From Pasteurellaceae bacterium RH1A (GTDB lineage: Bacteria > Pseudomonadota > Gammaproteobacteria > Enterobacterales > Pasteurellaceae): a stretch of DNA of 64,000 nt. How positions within the stretch are numbered: position 1 is the stretch's first letter; every line of letters begins with the position of its first letter. Shown piece by piece: positions 42,290-52,333 of the stretch. The position numbers and the translations under genes were made by a program. The notes under the pieces were generated by a model. It was not told the origin of the DNA and made no database searches. It worked only from the letters and a program-made list of their open reading frames with translations. The stretch is taken from assembly GCA_012221805.1 (NCBI GenBank), contig CP015195.1:310001-374000 (forward strand), in the 5' to 3' direction.

Positions 42290-42367
42290 AGTTTCCCCTT
42301 GTTTGCTTAATTTGAGGTTATTCTAATAAAATTAGATAATTAGCACAATATAGATATTAGAAAATTT

Positions 42368-43441
42368 GGGGTGATAGACAAAATAGGTGCTATTTAAGCA
42401 AAATTTAGCCGTCATATCCCTCTAATAGACATTTTAGGTGTTTTTCTTCTGCTTCTTTGATAAATAATCTTTTATAAACAATAGCTTATTCTCTCTTTTA
42501 AGCCCTTGATGACACCTTAATTTCTGCTTCAGATCACCAAAAAGACCTTCTAGCAAATTGGTCGTTTTGGGGATCTGAAATTCAGGATAACGTTCAAAAG
42601 TAAATAACCGTTCTAGATTACGCTTCAAGCTAAAATAAGCACTTCTCAGCTTACGATGAGCATAGCCAACCTTGCCTGTTGAGGGACTTATGGATCGCTC
42701 ATTGAGGTAATCTTTATGGTCTTCATACCAGGCTTCTAGCTTCGCTGAAAACGCTGCTTTATTGTTTTCTTTCAAGGTTAAAGTAATCGCTCTCAATTCT
42801 TGCCCTGCAAGCGATTTAAGTTTCCTGCTAAGGTATTGAGTAACTCTTGAAACCTGGTGAAACTGGCAAAGTTGTACAGGAGTTGAGCCAAAAAGACGAC
42901 TTAAGCCTTGCCGACCATCATAGATAACACTTTGAATTATAATGCCTTTTTTAAGTAATGCTTGATATTGTGAAAAATAGAGTGCGTTGGTTTCATATTT
43001 TACTTCTAAGACAGACAGAACTTGATGAGATAGGCTATCAAACATCACCATCACGCCATATTGACGACCAAAATAAGTCGTATCCATGACCAAATTTACG
43101 CATTCAGGCTGCGCAAACTCACTCTGCTTATTCGCTTTCTTAAGTAATCTTTCGATTGTTTTCACGCTCACTTTAAAACGTGTAGCAAGCTGTTTTTTCG
43201 TCTGCTTACCTAAGCAATATTCTGACCAAATAAGATCAGGATCTGGCTTTGAACCCGCACTGAATCGCTTAAAACATAAGCAAGCATTTATAACGTTGTT
43301 TATGGTTTTGATGACCGTCTTTTTTCACCTTGCAAGACTGGCAAAAAGGGCATTTTTTGTATTCAAAACTTTTGAACCTCGTTAAATCCTTATACTATAA
43401 GGCTTGCGAGCATTTTTAGCACCTATTTTGTCTATTACCCC
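42368..43441. mobile_element. Insertion sequence, 1074 bp, degenerate
   Basis: Terminal inverted repeats GGGGTGATAGACAAAATAGG and GGGGTAATAGACAAAATAGG (both continuing TGCTA), one mismatch in 25 bp. Flanking 8-mers GAAAATTT (42360-42367) and GAATATTT (43442-43449) look like a target duplication with one change. Encodes one transposase on the minus strand, frameshifted. It lies between the TA operon and selC. Confidence 0.85.
42434..43385 (-). pseudogene. IS256-like 'variant Zn-binding' transposase, frameshifted
   Basis: The intact part (43171 to 42434, 245 aa) carries the DDE core: MDTTYFGRQYGVMVMFDSL, VIYDGRQGLSRLFG, LCQFHQVSRV and the terminal TTNLLEGLFGDLKQKLRCHQG. Upstream, on the same strand, the N-terminal zinc domain reads KKCPFCQSCKVKKDGHQNHK then QRYKCLL and hits a stop near 43271-43280. 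Moving one base there restores CFKRFSAGSKPDPDLIWSEY leading into the core, so one extra base disrupts the gene. Probably inactive. Confidence 0.75.
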
Positions 43442-43537
43442 GAATATTTTGTTTTATCCCCATCACGGAAAAAGTAGAAAAGAAGGCTTGGTAAGTAAAG
43501 GCTGGGAGGTTATTGGCGGTCACTGGAATTTATGGGT

Positions 43538-43632
43538 TGGCGGAAGTAAATGGGAGTCGAACCCACCCGAGAACGCTGGCGTCCTCAACAGGTTTTGAAG
43601 ACCTGCCGCCTCACCGGAGACGACTTACTTCC
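43538..43632 (-). tRNA. selC: tRNA-Sec (anticodon TCA)
   Basis: 95 nt including GCCA end. 5' GGAAGTAAGTCGTCTCCGGT, anticodon loop CTTCAAA with TCA, long variable arm (TTGAGGACGCCAGCGTTCTC), T-arm GGGTTCGACTCCC and an 8-bp acceptor. The overall shape matches E. coli selC. It is divergent from selA, 66 bp apart. Confidence 0.97.
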
Positions 43633-43698
43633 GAAGTTGTGGCCTTATTCTACTGTTTTCATTACAATTATGCAAAATGTCTTCATGAGATCCCTGCT

Positions 43699-45087
43699 AT
43701 GTCATCACTTTTTCGTCAAATTCCTTCGCTAGATAAGCTCTTAAAAACCGCCCAAGGCTCGCTTTTGGTTGAACAGTTTGGCCATACTGCCGTTGTTGAA
43801 CAGGCTCGCAGCTTAATCGATCAGGCCCGCCTCTTTATCAGCCAACATCAAGCCCTGCCTGATTATCTACAAGATGAATTTGCAATTTTTGCTCAAATTG
43901 AAACCGCTTGCCAGCAGCTCAAGCAGGTGCAAATTAAGCAGGTCTTTAACCTGACAGGCACGGTTTTGCATACCAATCTGGGCCGGGGGATTTGGTCGGC
44001 AGAGGCGGTTGAGGCGGCCAGTCTGGCCATGAAGAATAATGTGGCCCTAGAGTTTGACATTGAAGCCGGCAAGCGCAGCCACCGAGATCTCTATATCTCC
44101 CAGCTCCTTGCAAAAATTACTGGGGCGGAGGCCGCTTGTGTGGTCAATAATAATGCGGCGGCGGTTCTGCTTATGCTGGCTACCTTTGCCCAGGGCAAGG
44201 AGGTGATTATCTCCCGGGGGGAGCTGATTGAGATTGGTGGCGCCTTCCGCATTCCCGATATTATGGCCCAGGCGGGCTGTAAACTGGTGGAGGTCGGCAC
44301 GACTAATCGCACTCATCTCAAGGACTACCGTCAGGCCATCAACGAAAATACTGCCTTTCTTATGAAAGTCCACACCAGCAACTATCAAATTCAGGGCTTT
44401 ACTAAATCTGTGACAGAAGAGGAACTGGTTGAGCTAGGCCGAGAAGTTGGCCTGCCGGTCATCAGCGATTTGGGCAGCGGCTCCCTAACCAATTTGGCTG
44501 CACTTGGCCTGCCAGCAGAACCTATGGTTCAGGAGAAAGTGGCGGCTGGGGTGGATCTGGTGTCCTTCTCAGGCGATAAATTACTGGGCGGCCCTCAGGC
44601 GGGCATTATTGTGGGCAAAAAGGCCTTGATTGACCAGCTCCAGGCCCACCCGCTTAAACGGGTTCTACGCTGCGATAAGGTGATTTTATCGGCTTTGGAA
44701 GCCACCTTTCGCCATTATCTCTTCCCTGATCTGCTAACCCAGCAACTGCCGACCTTGCAGTTGCTGACCCAGCCCTTGGCCTGCTTACAAACCAAGGCAG
44801 AGCAATTAAAAGCCGCTCTAAGCAAGCGGTTAGATGCCCGCTATTTCTTGCAAATTGAGGCCAGCCTGGCTCAAATCGGCAGTGGTGCCTTGCCTACCCA
44901 AACCCTTCCTTCTGTGGCCGTTAGCATTCAGGCGGAAAAGCAGGGCGATCTCCTGGCCTTGGAGGAGGCTTTTAAGCAATATCCTTCCCCTATTATTGGA
45001 AGAATGGCCCAGGGGAAAATGTGGCTGGATCTGCGGTCTGTCACCCAATTTGATGAGTTAATTATGATGTTAGACAAGGGCCAATAA
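43699..45087 (+). CDS. selA: Selenocysteine synthase SelA
   Basis: PLP enzyme converting Ser-tRNA-Sec to Sec-tRNA-Sec, 462 aa. [14 protein letters not shown]-type segment ([14 protein letters not shown]), [30 protein letters not shown] Lys in [18 protein letters not shown]. The frame is open upstream through selC, but ATG 43699 starts the normal N-terminus [16 protein letters not shown]. It needs SelB and SelD, neither of which is in the window. Confidence 0.95.
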   Translation: MSSLFRQIPSLDKLLKTAQGSLLVEQFGHTAVVEQARSLIDQARLFISQHQALPDYLQDEFAIFAQIETACQQLKQVQIKQVFNLTGTVLHTNLGRGIWSAEAVEAASLAMKNNVALEFDIEAGKRSHRDLYISQLLAKITGAEAACVVNNNAAAVLLMLATFAQGKEVIISRGELIEIGGAFRIPDIMAQAGCKLVEVGTTNRTHLKDYRQAINENTAFLMKVHTSNYQIQGFTKSVTEEELVELGREVGLPVISDLGSGSLTNLAALGLPAEPMVQEKVAAGVDLVSFSGDKLLGGPQAGIIVGKKALIDQLQAHPLKRVLRCDKVILSALEATFRHYLFPDLLTQQLPTLQLLTQPLACLQTKAEQLKAALSKRLDARYFLQIEASLAQIGSGALPTQTLPSVAVSIQAEKQGDLLALEEAFKQYPSPIIGRMAQGKMWLDLRSVTQFDELIMMLDKGQ

Positions 45088-45191
45088 GTCAAAATAATAT
45101 TTTATAGTTGAACTTATTTTAAATAAGAGGCTCTAATCTAAATAGATTGAGTGGCATATAAGATAATATTATATTAAATAAGGATTTAAAT

Positions 45192-45220
45192 TTGACATGG
45201 ACTTATGATGTGTGTATTAT
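45192..45220 (+). promoter_or_regulatory. Promoter of the yqjD-like operon
   Basis: TTGACA (45192-45197), 17-bp spacer, TATTAT (45215-45220): near-consensus sigma-70 promoter about 60 bp before the gene, in an AT-rich intergenic stretch. Confidence 0.85.
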
Positions 45221-45282
45221 AAAAAGCGTACAGAATATTTGTGCAACTCAATTAAGTTCATCAACCAAAATAGGAGGCCATT

Positions 45283-45594
45283 ATGAGCAAAGATTTTGAT
45301 TTGAAACGTGAAGAGTTAACTAATGAAATTCAAGAAATCTTGAGAAGTGCTGAAGAACTATTTAGCGATAAATCAGAAAGCACAGCTGAAGAGCTTGAAA
45401 AATTAAAAGCGAAATTAAATAGAAACATCAAAAAAGCCAAGGGTCAATTTGCGTCTTTACAAGACAATGCAGTTGAAACCACTAAGCAGGCAGTTAAACA
45501 AACCGATGCTTATGTACAAGACAATCCTTACAAGGCAATTGGTGTTGCAGGTGTAGTCGGTCTTTTATTAGGTGTGTTAATTAGTAAAAGATAA
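45283..45594 (+). CDS. ElaB/YqjD (DUF883) family protein
   Basis: 103 aa. Amphipathic helical N-terminal two thirds (LTNEIQEILRSAEELFSD.., KQTDAYVQDNPYKAIG) and one C-terminal transmembrane helix with glycine motif VAGVVGLLLGVLISKR. E. coli YqjD/ElaB are inner-membrane, ribosome-associated stationary-phase proteins. AGGAGG 7 nt before ATG. A GGGCTAC/GTAGCCC hairpin (45611-45632) follows but transcription may continue into yqjE. Confidence 0.9.
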   Translation: MSKDFDLKREELTNEIQEILRSAEELFSDKSESTAEELEKLKAKLNRNIKKAKGQFASLQDNAVETTKQAVKQTDAYVQDNPYKAIGVAGVVGLLLGVLISKR

Positions 45595-45668
45595 TCTATA
45601 ACCAAATATAGGGCTACGCAAAGGTGTAGCCCTTTGTTTATCTACGCTTTCTTATTTGAGGGATTTTA

Positions 45669-46091
45669 ATGCAGCTATTACAAAATATTAAATCCAGTAT
45701 TAAAAATAGCGGAATTACCTTGCTTGAATTAGCCACTGTGCGTTTAGAAATGGCTAAGTTAGAAATCAATCAGCAAAAAGAACGCTTGATTAAAACCCTG
45801 ATCTTGGTGTTATTTATTTTTGTTTTCTTTTTGTTTTCAACCATTAGCCTCTTATTTGGCCTAGATGCTATTTTATTACCAGAACAAAAACAATGGGTCT
45901 TTTTTGCCATTAGCGGCGGCAGTTTTGCCCTTATGCTTATTTTGGCCTTGATTACGGTTGCCTTATTGAAAAAGCAACGCCACTTTATGCACAACACTTT
46001 AGAAGAGCTAAAATTAGACATTGAGGCTTTAAAAAGTGCAGCCAAACCCAAAGTAGCACCCAGCACAGAGGTAAGGGGGTATGATGAGTAA
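45669..46091 (+). CDS. YqjE-like phage-holin-family membrane protein
   Basis: 140 aa, two transmembrane helices (TLILVLFIFVFFLFSTISLLF and WVFFAISGGSFALMLILALI) after an N-terminal amphipathic helix. The same order yqjD-yqjE-yqjK occurs in E. coli. Overlaps the next gene by 8 nt. Function unknown. Confidence 0.85.
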   Translation: MQLLQNIKSSIKNSGITLLELATVRLEMAKLEINQQKERLIKTLILVLFIFVFFLFSTISLLFGLDAILLPEQKQWVFFAISGGSFALMLILALITVALLKKQRHFMHNTLEELKLDIEALKSAAKPKVAPSTEVRGYDE

Positions 46092-46353
46092 GCAGTTACC
46101 AACCGAAGAAGAACTTTTAATTATGAAGGGCAGTGCCTTGCGCATGAAGTTTAAGGCGCAAACCAACCAAACCAAGAAATCGGTGGCCTATCCATTCAGC
46201 CAATTAAAGGCCCTAGGCTCGCCCATGGTGCGGTCTGTTTTGCTAACCCTGCTTTCCAAGCGTTTACTCACCGCCAAGGCCCTGACCTATTCGGCCTTGG
46301 GCGTGGGGGCCTTGCTCTTATTAAATCGCCCTAAAAATCAGGACAGCGACTAG
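46084..46353 (+). CDS. YqjK-like protein
   Basis: 89 aa, basic N-terminal part and one C-terminal hydrophobic segment (ALTYSALGVGALLLL). ATGATG start pair at 46081/46084; the second is better spaced from AAGGGGG. Overlaps yqjE (GATGAGTAA). Assigned mainly by position and size. Confidence 0.75.
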   Translation: MSKQLPTEEELLIMKGSALRMKFKAQTNQTKKSVAYPFSQLKALGSPMVRSVLLTLLSKRLLTAKALTYSALGVGALLLLNRPKNQDSD

Positions 46354-46432
46354 GTACAATTCCCTCTTGGCAGGTTGATTAGCGGAGCCTCTCCCTATAT
46401 ACTTGCCATTTTTCATTCTCAAGAGTCTTGCT

Positions 46433-46966
46433 ATGGAAATGGTCTTTACCCTACTCAGCTTTGTGGCGAGTTTTATCAGTTTTATCTTGGTCTTGCGGGC
46501 TTGGCTGGAGTTTTGCCGAGTGGATCCCCGCCTGCCCCTGTCCCAAACCCTCATTCGTTTAACCCAACCGCTTTTAAGCCTGCCGGCTAAATTTATCCCG
46601 AATGTGAAGCAGGTGAATGTGGTCGCCCTCTTACTGGCTGCCTTGGTGATGGCCCTTTTCTTCTGGATTGTGGGCAATCCGGTGCAAATTGCGGTCTTGG
46701 TTGGGGTTTTAAGCGTGGTCAAAACCTTTGGGCAGATCCTCTTTTTCACCACCTTAATTCGGGCACTGATGAGCTGGGTAACCCAGGGTAACCACCCGCT
46801 AGACTATGTGGTAGCCCAAATTACCGAACCCGTCCTCGGCCTTATCCGCCGCCTTTTACCCCGCACAGGTATGTTGGATTTCTCGGTCATGGTTTTAGGC
46901 TTTATCTTGATCCTACTCAATAGCCTTATGTATAACATTTTCGGTGCCTTTTGGGCGGCAGCCTAA
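46433..46966 (+). CDS. YggT family integral membrane protein
   Basis: 177 aa, two YggT repeats: [23 protein letters not shown] and [20 protein letters not shown], each followed by [17 protein letters not shown]. Involved in osmotic response or cell-division-linked membrane functions in some bacteria. Start ATG 46433 chosen over an upstream in-frame start. TAATG overlap with the next gene. Confidence 0.92.
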   Translation: MEMVFTLLSFVASFISFILVLRAWLEFCRVDPRLPLSQTLIRLTQPLLSLPAKFIPNVKQVNVVALLLAALVMALFFWIVGNPVQIAVLVGVLSVVKTFGQILFFTTLIRALMSWVTQGNHPLDYVVAQITEPVLGLIRRLLPRTGMLDFSVMVLGFILILLNSLMYNIFGAFWAAA

Positions 46967-47265
46967 TGCAGGCCATCGAACGCACTCACAATCCGCAGGG
47001 TATCCGCCTGCGGATTTTTTTACAGCCCAAGGCCAGCCGTGATCAGGTGGTTGGCCTGCATGATGGGGAAATCAAAATCGCCATCACCGCCCCGCCTGTG
47101 GACGGCAAGGCTAATGCTCATTTGATCAAATACTTGAGCAAACTTTTCAAGGTGCCCAAGAGCAGCCTGATTTTGGAGAAGGGCGAACTGCAACGGCATA
47201 AGCAGATTTTTATCCCCAACCCAGTCAAAATACCGGCTGAATTTGCGGAATTTCTGGCAGATTAA
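46966..47265 (+). CDS. YggU / DUF167 family protein
   Basis: 99 aa: [48 protein letters not shown] is the conserved DUF167 core. Cytoplasmic, function unknown. Starts inside the yggT stop (TAATG), so translationally coupled, the same pairing as in E. coli. Confidence 0.93.
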   Translation: MQAIERTHNPQGIRLRIFLQPKASRDQVVGLHDGEIKIAITAPPVDGKANAHLIKYLSKLFKVPKSSLILEKGELQRHKQIFIPNPVKIPAEFAEFLAD

Positions 47266-47280
47266 TCCGCTTGTTCCAAA

Positions 47281-48390
47281 TTATTCCCTCGGATAAATCG
47301 CCCCCAAACAAACCGCCTGCCTGGCTCCCGTCACACTGGGCAGATTGGCTGGCAGATTGTGCATACGCTGATAGGCCAGCCAGGCAAAGGCGGCGGCTTC
47401 GACATAATCCACATCTAAACCCAGTTCTGTTGTCGGCATCACCTGCCAATCGGGCAGGCTGGCCACAAGCCTTTCCATAATCAAAGCATTTTTAGCTCCA
47501 CCCCCGCAGACCAAGAGGCGGCAGGGCAGGCGGGTCTTGATTTTAGCCAGCTCATTAACGATGGATTGCACAGTGAACTCCACCAGCGTGGCCTGCACAT
47601 CTTGAGGCTGACAAGCGGGCTGGTTGGCTAGTTTTTTTGCAAGCCATGGCAGATTAAAGAGCTCCCGCCCTGTGCTTTTTGGTGGGGCTTGTGCAAAGAA
47701 AGGTTCATCTAAGAGGTCGGCCAGCAGGGCAGCATTAACCTTGCCCGTTTTGGCCCAGTCACCGTTTTTGTCGAAACGTTGGCCTAGGTGTTCTTCAATC
47801 CAGCTATCCAGTAAGGCATTGCCCACGCCTGTGTCGTAGCCCACAACAGGCTGGCCTGGAATGAGCAGGGAAATGTTGCTGATGCCGCCGATGTTAAGCA
47901 CCACACTTGCAAGATTTTCATCAAAAAAGACCGCTTGATGGAAGGCCGGCACCAGCGGCGCCCCTTGGCCGCCAAAGGCCATGTCCTTGCGGCGCAGGTC
48001 GCCCACCACCGTAATGCCCGTAAGAGCGGCCACCAAATTCATATCGCCAATCTGCATGGTGAAGGGATACTCACCCTGCGGCGAATGCCAGATGGTTTGG
48101 CCGTGGCAGCCGATGGCCTGAATGGCTTCAGGGGCAATCTGCTCTTGGGCCAAAAAACGCTCAATACACTGGCCATAGAGCTGGCCCAGTTGATGATCTA
48201 ACTCGCCCAGGGCTTGTAGGCTGACCTGGCCTGTTAGGCAGGCTTGAATGGCCACACGCAGGTTTTCAGGCATGGGCGTGAAGTTGCAAGCGGTTAAACG
48301 TGGGGGATTTTTTGTAAAATCGACCAGAGCCAAATCGACCCCGTCTAGGCTGGTGCCCGACATGACACCCAAATAATATTGCGGCTGCAT
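47281..48390 (-). CDS. anmK: Anhydro-N-acetylmuramic acid kinase
   Basis: Phosphorylates and opens 1,6-anhydroMurNAc during peptidoglycan recycling, 369 aa. [55 protein letters not shown] are all present. Start ATG 48390 ([12 protein letters not shown]) with GAG upstream; a TTG four codons earlier is less likely. Confidence 0.95.
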   Translation of the reverse strand: MQPQYYLGVMSGTSLDGVDLALVDFTKNPPRLTACNFTPMPENLRVAIQACLTGQVSLQALGELDHQLGQLYGQCIERFLAQEQIAPEAIQAIGCHGQTIWHSPQGEYPFTMQIGDMNLVAALTGITVVGDLRRKDMAFGGQGAPLVPAFHQAVFFDENLASVVLNIGGISNISLLIPGQPVVGYDTGVGNALLDSWIEEHLGQRFDKNGDWAKTGKVNAALLADLLDEPFFAQAPPKSTGRELFNLPWLAKKLANQPACQPQDVQATLVEFTVQSIVNELAKIKTRLPCRLLVCGGGAKNALIMERLVASLPDWQVMPTTELGLDVDYVEAAAFAWLAYQRMHNLPANLPSVTGARQAVCLGAIYPRE

Positions 48391-48397
48391 AGGTTTT

Positions 48398-48433
48398 CTC
48401 AAAAAAGAACGGTTAGCCTAAGGCTAACCGTTG
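48398..48433 (-). terminator. Terminator between fklB and anmK
   Basis: Perfect palindrome AACGGTTAGCC-TTA-GGCTAACCGTT; read on the minus strand it is followed by CTTTTTT, so it terminates fklB just before anmK. Confidence 0.88.
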
Positions 48434-48441
48434 GGGAGGAA

Positions 48442-49074
48442 TTATTCAACAATATCTAACAATTCAACTTCAAAGATCAAGGTGGCAAATGGTGGGATAG
48501 AAGCCCCTGCGCCACGCTCGCCATAGGCCAAATTGTGCGGAATGGTTAAACGCCATTTGGAGCCAACAGGCATCATGGTCAGTGCTTCAGTCCAGCCGGC
48601 AATCACGCCGCTGACAGGGAATTCGGCAGGCGTGCCACGTTTAACTGAGCTATCAAAGACCGTGCCATCAATCAGGTTACCAGTGTAATGCACACGCACC
48701 TTGTCTTGGCGGCTTGGGATTTTACCCGTGCCTTCGGTTAGGATTTCATACTGCAAACCACTCTCGGTTTCTTTCACGCTGGCGTGTTTTTTGTTCTCTG
48801 CTAAGAAGGCCTTACCTTCTTCTTCAAGAGCTGCAAAGGCCGCACGTTGAGCTTGCTCTGCACGGGCTTGGAGTTCTTGGAGGGCCGCTGTAACCTCGTT
48901 GAGATCAAGGGCTGGCGGGTTTTGGTTGAGGACATCCACAATCCCACGGGCAACCGCTTGGGCTTCCACATCCAGGCCGCTGGCAAGGAGTTGCTGGCCG
49001 ATTTGTAAACCGATACCGTAGCCACCCTTGGCTTCGGTGCTTTCAAGTGCGATTGCATCAAAATTGACTGTCAT
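48442..49074 (-). CDS. fklB: FKBP-type peptidyl-prolyl isomerase (FklB-like)
   Basis: 210 aa, N-terminal helical dimerisation arm ([31 protein letters not shown]) and C-terminal FKBP domain ([63 protein letters not shown]). No signal peptide, so FKBP22/FklB-like rather than FkpA. Confidence 0.92.
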   Translation of the reverse strand: MTVNFDAIALESTEAKGGYGIGLQIGQQLLASGLDVEAQAVARGIVDVLNQNPPALDLNEVTAALQELQARAEQAQRAAFAALEEEGKAFLAENKKHASVKETESGLQYEILTEGTGKIPSRQDKVRVHYTGNLIDGTVFDSSVKRGTPAEFPVSGVIAGWTEALTMMPVGSKWRLTIPHNLAYGERGAGASIPPFATLIFEVELLDIVE

Positions 49075-49162
49075 AGTGTTTCCTTATAAGTGAGTTGAGT
49101 GGCTTAATATGGGGGAGGATTGGGGGAAAACAAGGGGGTGAAAGATATTTTATGTGAAAGAA

Positions 49163-49190
49163 TGCTGGCGCCAGCGTCCTCGCTGGTGCC
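49163..49190. repeat. Palindromic repeat family A, single arm
   Basis: One arm only: CTGGCGCCAGCGTCCTCGCT followed by GGTGCC, upstream of murI in the 195-bp fklB-murI gap. Confidence 0.75.
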
Positions 49191-49269
49191 GTTGCGGAAA
49201 GAGAGATCTTACTTGAATGCCTTGAGTGAATGCAGTAGGATCCCTCCACTTCTTTTTATCGCCTTAACT

Positions 49270-50067
49270 ATGAAACCAACCATTCTGCTCTACGATTCAG
49301 GCATGGGGGGCTTGACGGTTTATGATGCCATTCGCCAAGCCCTGCCCAACGCCCACTATCTCTACTGTTTCGACAACGCCTTTTTCCCCTATTCGGAAAA
49401 AAGCGAGGCGGTACTGATTGAGCGGGCGGTGCAGATTGTGCAGAAAATTGCCCAAAAACACCCGCTTGATGCGGTGGTGGTGGCCTGCAATACGGCCAGC
49501 ACGGTGGTGCTGCCGGCCCTAAGAGCGGCTTTTCCCTTTGCCATTGTCGGCACCGTGCCGGCCATTAAGCCTGCGGCCAGGCTGTCCAAAACCAAGACCA
49601 TTGGGCTTTTGGCCACCAAGGGAACGGTGGCGCGGCCCTATGTGCTGGACTTAATTGAGCAATATGCCAAAGACTGCGTGGTGGAAAAGATTGGCACAAC
49701 CGATTTAGTAGAAATTGTTGAAGAGAAGCTCCAAACCGGGCAAGTGGACATGGCTCGATTGGCCAAGGTGGTTGAGCCTTGGGGGCATCATCCAAGCCTG
49801 GATACGGTGATCTTGGGCTGCACCCACTTTCCTCTAGTGACAGAAGAGTTGAAAGCCCTTCTGCCCCAGGTCAAATACTTTATCGACCCCAGCCACGGCA
49901 TTGCCAAACGCTTGGCAGATTTAATCCGTTACTATCGCCCGGCCCATAAAAATACCGACAACATCGCCTACTGTACGGCTCTGCCTGAGAACCTTGAAAA
50001 TCGCCAAGAAGTTATGCAGGCCTGGGGCTTCAAGCGGCTAGAAATCTTGGAAAATTTGCAAACATGA
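49270..50067 (+). CDS. murI: Glutamate racemase
   Basis: Makes D-glutamate for peptidoglycan, 265 aa. Catalytic Cys pair in VVACNTAST and [10 protein letters not shown]-terminal [19 protein letters not shown] is open 50 codons upstream but ATG 49270 ([14 protein letters not shown]) matches family starts. Overlaps trkA by 4 nt. Confidence 0.95.
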   Translation: MKPTILLYDSGMGGLTVYDAIRQALPNAHYLYCFDNAFFPYSEKSEAVLIERAVQIVQKIAQKHPLDAVVVACNTASTVVLPALRAAFPFAIVGTVPAIKPAARLSKTKTIGLLATKGTVARPYVLDLIEQYAKDCVVEKIGTTDLVEIVEEKLQTGQVDMARLAKVVEPWGHHPSLDTVILGCTHFPLVTEELKALLPQVKYFIDPSHGIAKRLADLIRYYRPAHKNTDNIAYCTALPENLENRQEVMQAWGFKRLEILENLQT

Positions 50068-51440
50068 AGATCATCATTTTAGGGGCAGGCCAGGTGGGTT
50101 CGACCCTGGCAGAAAACCTGGCCAATCAGGACAACGACATCACAATCATTGATGATGATCAGGATCGGCTAGAAAAACTCAAGGAAAAGCACGATCTGCA
50201 AGTTATTCGTGGCAACGGGGCTTCGCCTCGGGTACTGCGGGAGGCTGGCGCAGGCGATGCCGATTTGCTGGTGGCCGTCACCAACAATGATGAAAGCAAT
50301 ATGATCGCCTGCCAGGTGGCCTACACCCTCTTTAATGTGCCCACCAAGCTGGCCCGTATCCGCAATCCTGACTATGTGCGGGAGAAGGACATTCTCTTTA
50401 ATGATGGCGTCCTGCCCATCGACCACATTATCGCACCCGAACTCTTAGTGACTAAGGAGCTGCTTCGCCTGATTAACTACCCCGGCACCCTGCAAGTGGC
50501 TCATTTTGCTGATGAACTGGTCAGCTTGGTTAGCGTCAAGGCCTATTACGGCGGCCCACTGGTGGGCTACCCGATTTCTGCCCTGGCCGAACACCTGCCC
50601 CATATTGAGGCCCGAGTGGTGGCCATTTTCCGCCAGGACAAGTCCATCGTGCCGCAAGGTTCAACCATTATTGAGGCCGGCGATGAGGTCTATTTCATCT
50701 GTGCCACACCCCATATCAAGGCCGTGATGAGCGAACTGCAACGCCTGGAACGCCCGCATAAACGGGTGATGATCGTGGGCGGGGGTAATATCGGCACCAG
50801 CCTGGCCAAGGCCTTGGAAGATCATTGCAGCGTTAAGATTATCGAACGCAACCAGCAGCGAGCCGACCTCTTGGCGGAGAAGCTGTCCAAAACCCTGGTG
50901 CTGTGTGGCGATGCCTCCGATCAGGAGCTGCTTTTTGAAGAACATATCGAAAATATCGACCTCTTCCTGGCCCTAACCAGCGATGATGAGGCCAACATTA
51001 TGTCGGCCCTCCTAGCTAAGCGGCTGGGGGCTAAAAAGGCCATTGTGCTGGTGCAACGCATGGCCTATCTCCACCTCATCCAGGGTGGCACCATCGACAT
51101 CGCCCTCTCTCCGCAGCAGGCCACCATTTCCGCCCTGTCTAGCTATGTGCGCAAGGGCGATATTGTCAAGGTGGCCTCCCTCAAACAGGGCCAGGCCGAG
51201 GGGATCGAGGTCATCGCCCATGGGGATATGGAGTCCTCCAAGGTGGTGGGCAGGAAGATCAGCGAGATCAAACTGCCCCAAGGGGTGATTATTGGGGCCA
51301 TTGTGCGTAACGGAGAGGTATGGATCGCCCATAAATCCACCCTGATCGAGGAAAATGATCGGGTTATTCTCTTTGCCAACGATAAAAAACAGGTCAATGA
51401 GATCGAAAAACTCTTTCAGGTGACCACCTTCTTCTTATAG
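50064..51440 (+). CDS. trkA: Trk potassium uptake regulatory subunit TrkA
   Basis: 458 aa peripheral membrane protein gating the TrkH/G K+ channel. Two RCK units, each with an NAD-binding glycine motif: [13 protein letters not shown] at the N-terminus and [15 protein letters not shown] mid-protein, each followed by a TrkA-C domain. ATGA overlap with murI. Confidence 0.96.
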   Translation: MKIIILGAGQVGSTLAENLANQDNDITIIDDDQDRLEKLKEKHDLQVIRGNGASPRVLREAGAGDADLLVAVTNNDESNMIACQVAYTLFNVPTKLARIRNPDYVREKDILFNDGVLPIDHIIAPELLVTKELLRLINYPGTLQVAHFADELVSLVSVKAYYGGPLVGYPISALAEHLPHIEARVVAIFRQDKSIVPQGSTIIEAGDEVYFICATPHIKAVMSELQRLERPHKRVMIVGGGNIGTSLAKALEDHCSVKIIERNQQRADLLAEKLSKTLVLCGDASDQELLFEEHIENIDLFLALTSDDEANIMSALLAKRLGAKKAIVLVQRMAYLHLIQGGTIDIALSPQQATISALSSYVRKGDIVKVASLKQGQAEGIEVIAHGDMESSKVVGRKISEIKLPQGVIIGAIVRNGEVWIAHKSTLIEENDRVILFANDKKQVNEIEKLFQVTTFFL

Positions 51441-51486
51441 GATCCTTGCAAATTTCGGGGGCGGGCAGACCGCTTGCAAGGATTTT

Positions 51487-51524
51487 TTCGATCCAGATCA
51501 CAAAATCCTGCGATCCAAATCACA
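51487..51524. promoter_or_regulatory. Tandem CRP-like sites upstream of rplU
   Basis: TTCGATCCAGATCACA (51487-51502) and TGCGATCCAAATCACA (51509-51524), centres 22 bp apart (two helical turns). Each combines a CRP-S-type left half (CGATC) with a CRP-type right half (ATCACA). The second is about 92 bp upstream of the likely rplU start, a class I distance. Regulation is inferred. Confidence 0.55.
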
Positions 51525-51573
51525 GTTTCAGAAAAATTTCCCCACAAATCCCAAAAATAAACCAAAATCCTGC

Positions 51574-51602
51574 TTGCTCTTTGCTTTATTTTTGCGTAGA
51601 AT
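51574..51602 (+). promoter_or_regulatory. rplU-rpmA promoter
   Basis: TTGCTC (51574-51579), 17-bp spacer, TAGAAT (51597-51602), then GCGCACC discriminator, 70 bp before rplU. Confidence 0.8.
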
Positions 51603-51671
51603 TGCGCACCTATTTTATATGAATTTTGAGTGCCTAAGCTCAAAGCAAATGGCACATTAGCGGAGTAAATA

Positions 51672-51983
51672 ATGTACGCAGTATTCCAAAGTGGCGGCAA
51701 ACAACACCGAGTAAGCGAAGGTCAAGTTGTTCGTTTAGAAAAACTTGAACTGGCTCAAGGCGAAACAGTTGAATTCGATTCAGTGTTATTAGTCGTTAAT
51801 GGCGAAGAAGTTAAAATCGGTGCACCAGTTGTTGCTGGCGCAAAAGTAGTGGCTGAAGTGGTTGCACAAGGTCGTGGCGAGAAAATCCGTATCGTGAAAT
51901 TCCGTCGTCGTAAACACAGCCGTAAACAACAAGGTCATCGTCAGTGGTTCACAGAAGTGAAAATCACTGGGATTCAAGCATAA
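51672..51983 (+). CDS. rplU: 50S ribosomal protein L21
   Basis: 103 aa: [20 protein letters not shown].. and ..[20 protein letters not shown]. Followed 19 bp later by rpmA, the universal pairing. Confidence 0.99.
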   Translation: MYAVFQSGGKQHRVSEGQVVRLEKLELAQGETVEFDSVLLVVNGEEVKIGAPVVAGAKVVAEVVAQGRGEKIRIVKFRRRKHSRKQQGHRQWFTEVKITGIQA

Positions 51984-52002
51984 TTCAGAGGAGATCAAGT
52001 AG

Positions 52003-52260
52003 ATGGCAACTAAAAAAGCTGGTGGTTCAACTCGTAACGGTCGTGATTCTGAAGCTAAACGCCTTGGTGTAAAACGTTTCGGTGGCGAATCTGTATTAGC
52101 AGGTAGCATCATTGTTCGTCAACGTGGTACTAAATTCCACGCAGGCAGCAACGTAGGTATGGGTAAAGACCACACCCTATTCGCAACTGCTGATGGTAAA
52201 GTTAAATTTGAAGTAAAAGGCGACAAAAACCGCAAATATGTGAGCATCATTGCTGACTAA
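52003..52260 (+). CDS. rpmA: 50S ribosomal protein L27
   Basis: 85 aa: [20 protein letters not shown] and [19 protein letters not shown]. Begins MATKKAG directly, without a cleavable extension. Confidence 0.99.
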   Translation: MATKKAGGSTRNGRDSEAKRLGVKRFGGESVLAGSIIVRQRGTKFHAGSNVGMGKDHTLFATADGKVKFEVKGDKNRKYVSIIAD

Positions 52261-52285
52261 TACTTCAAAGCGCAACGCATAAGAT

Positions 52286-52312
52286 ACCCCGCACATCTGC
52301 GGGGTTTTTTGT
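52286..52312 (+). terminator. Intrinsic terminator after rpmA
   Basis: ACCCCGCA-CATC-TGCGGGGT plus T5. Confidence 0.93.
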
Positions 52313-52333
52313 ATCTTCTTAGGACACAGGCCT

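Noticed and set aside
43404-43698. Upstream in-frame extensions of selA through the tRNA-Sec gene
   Set aside because: They read through selC; the normal SelA N-terminus begins at 43699.
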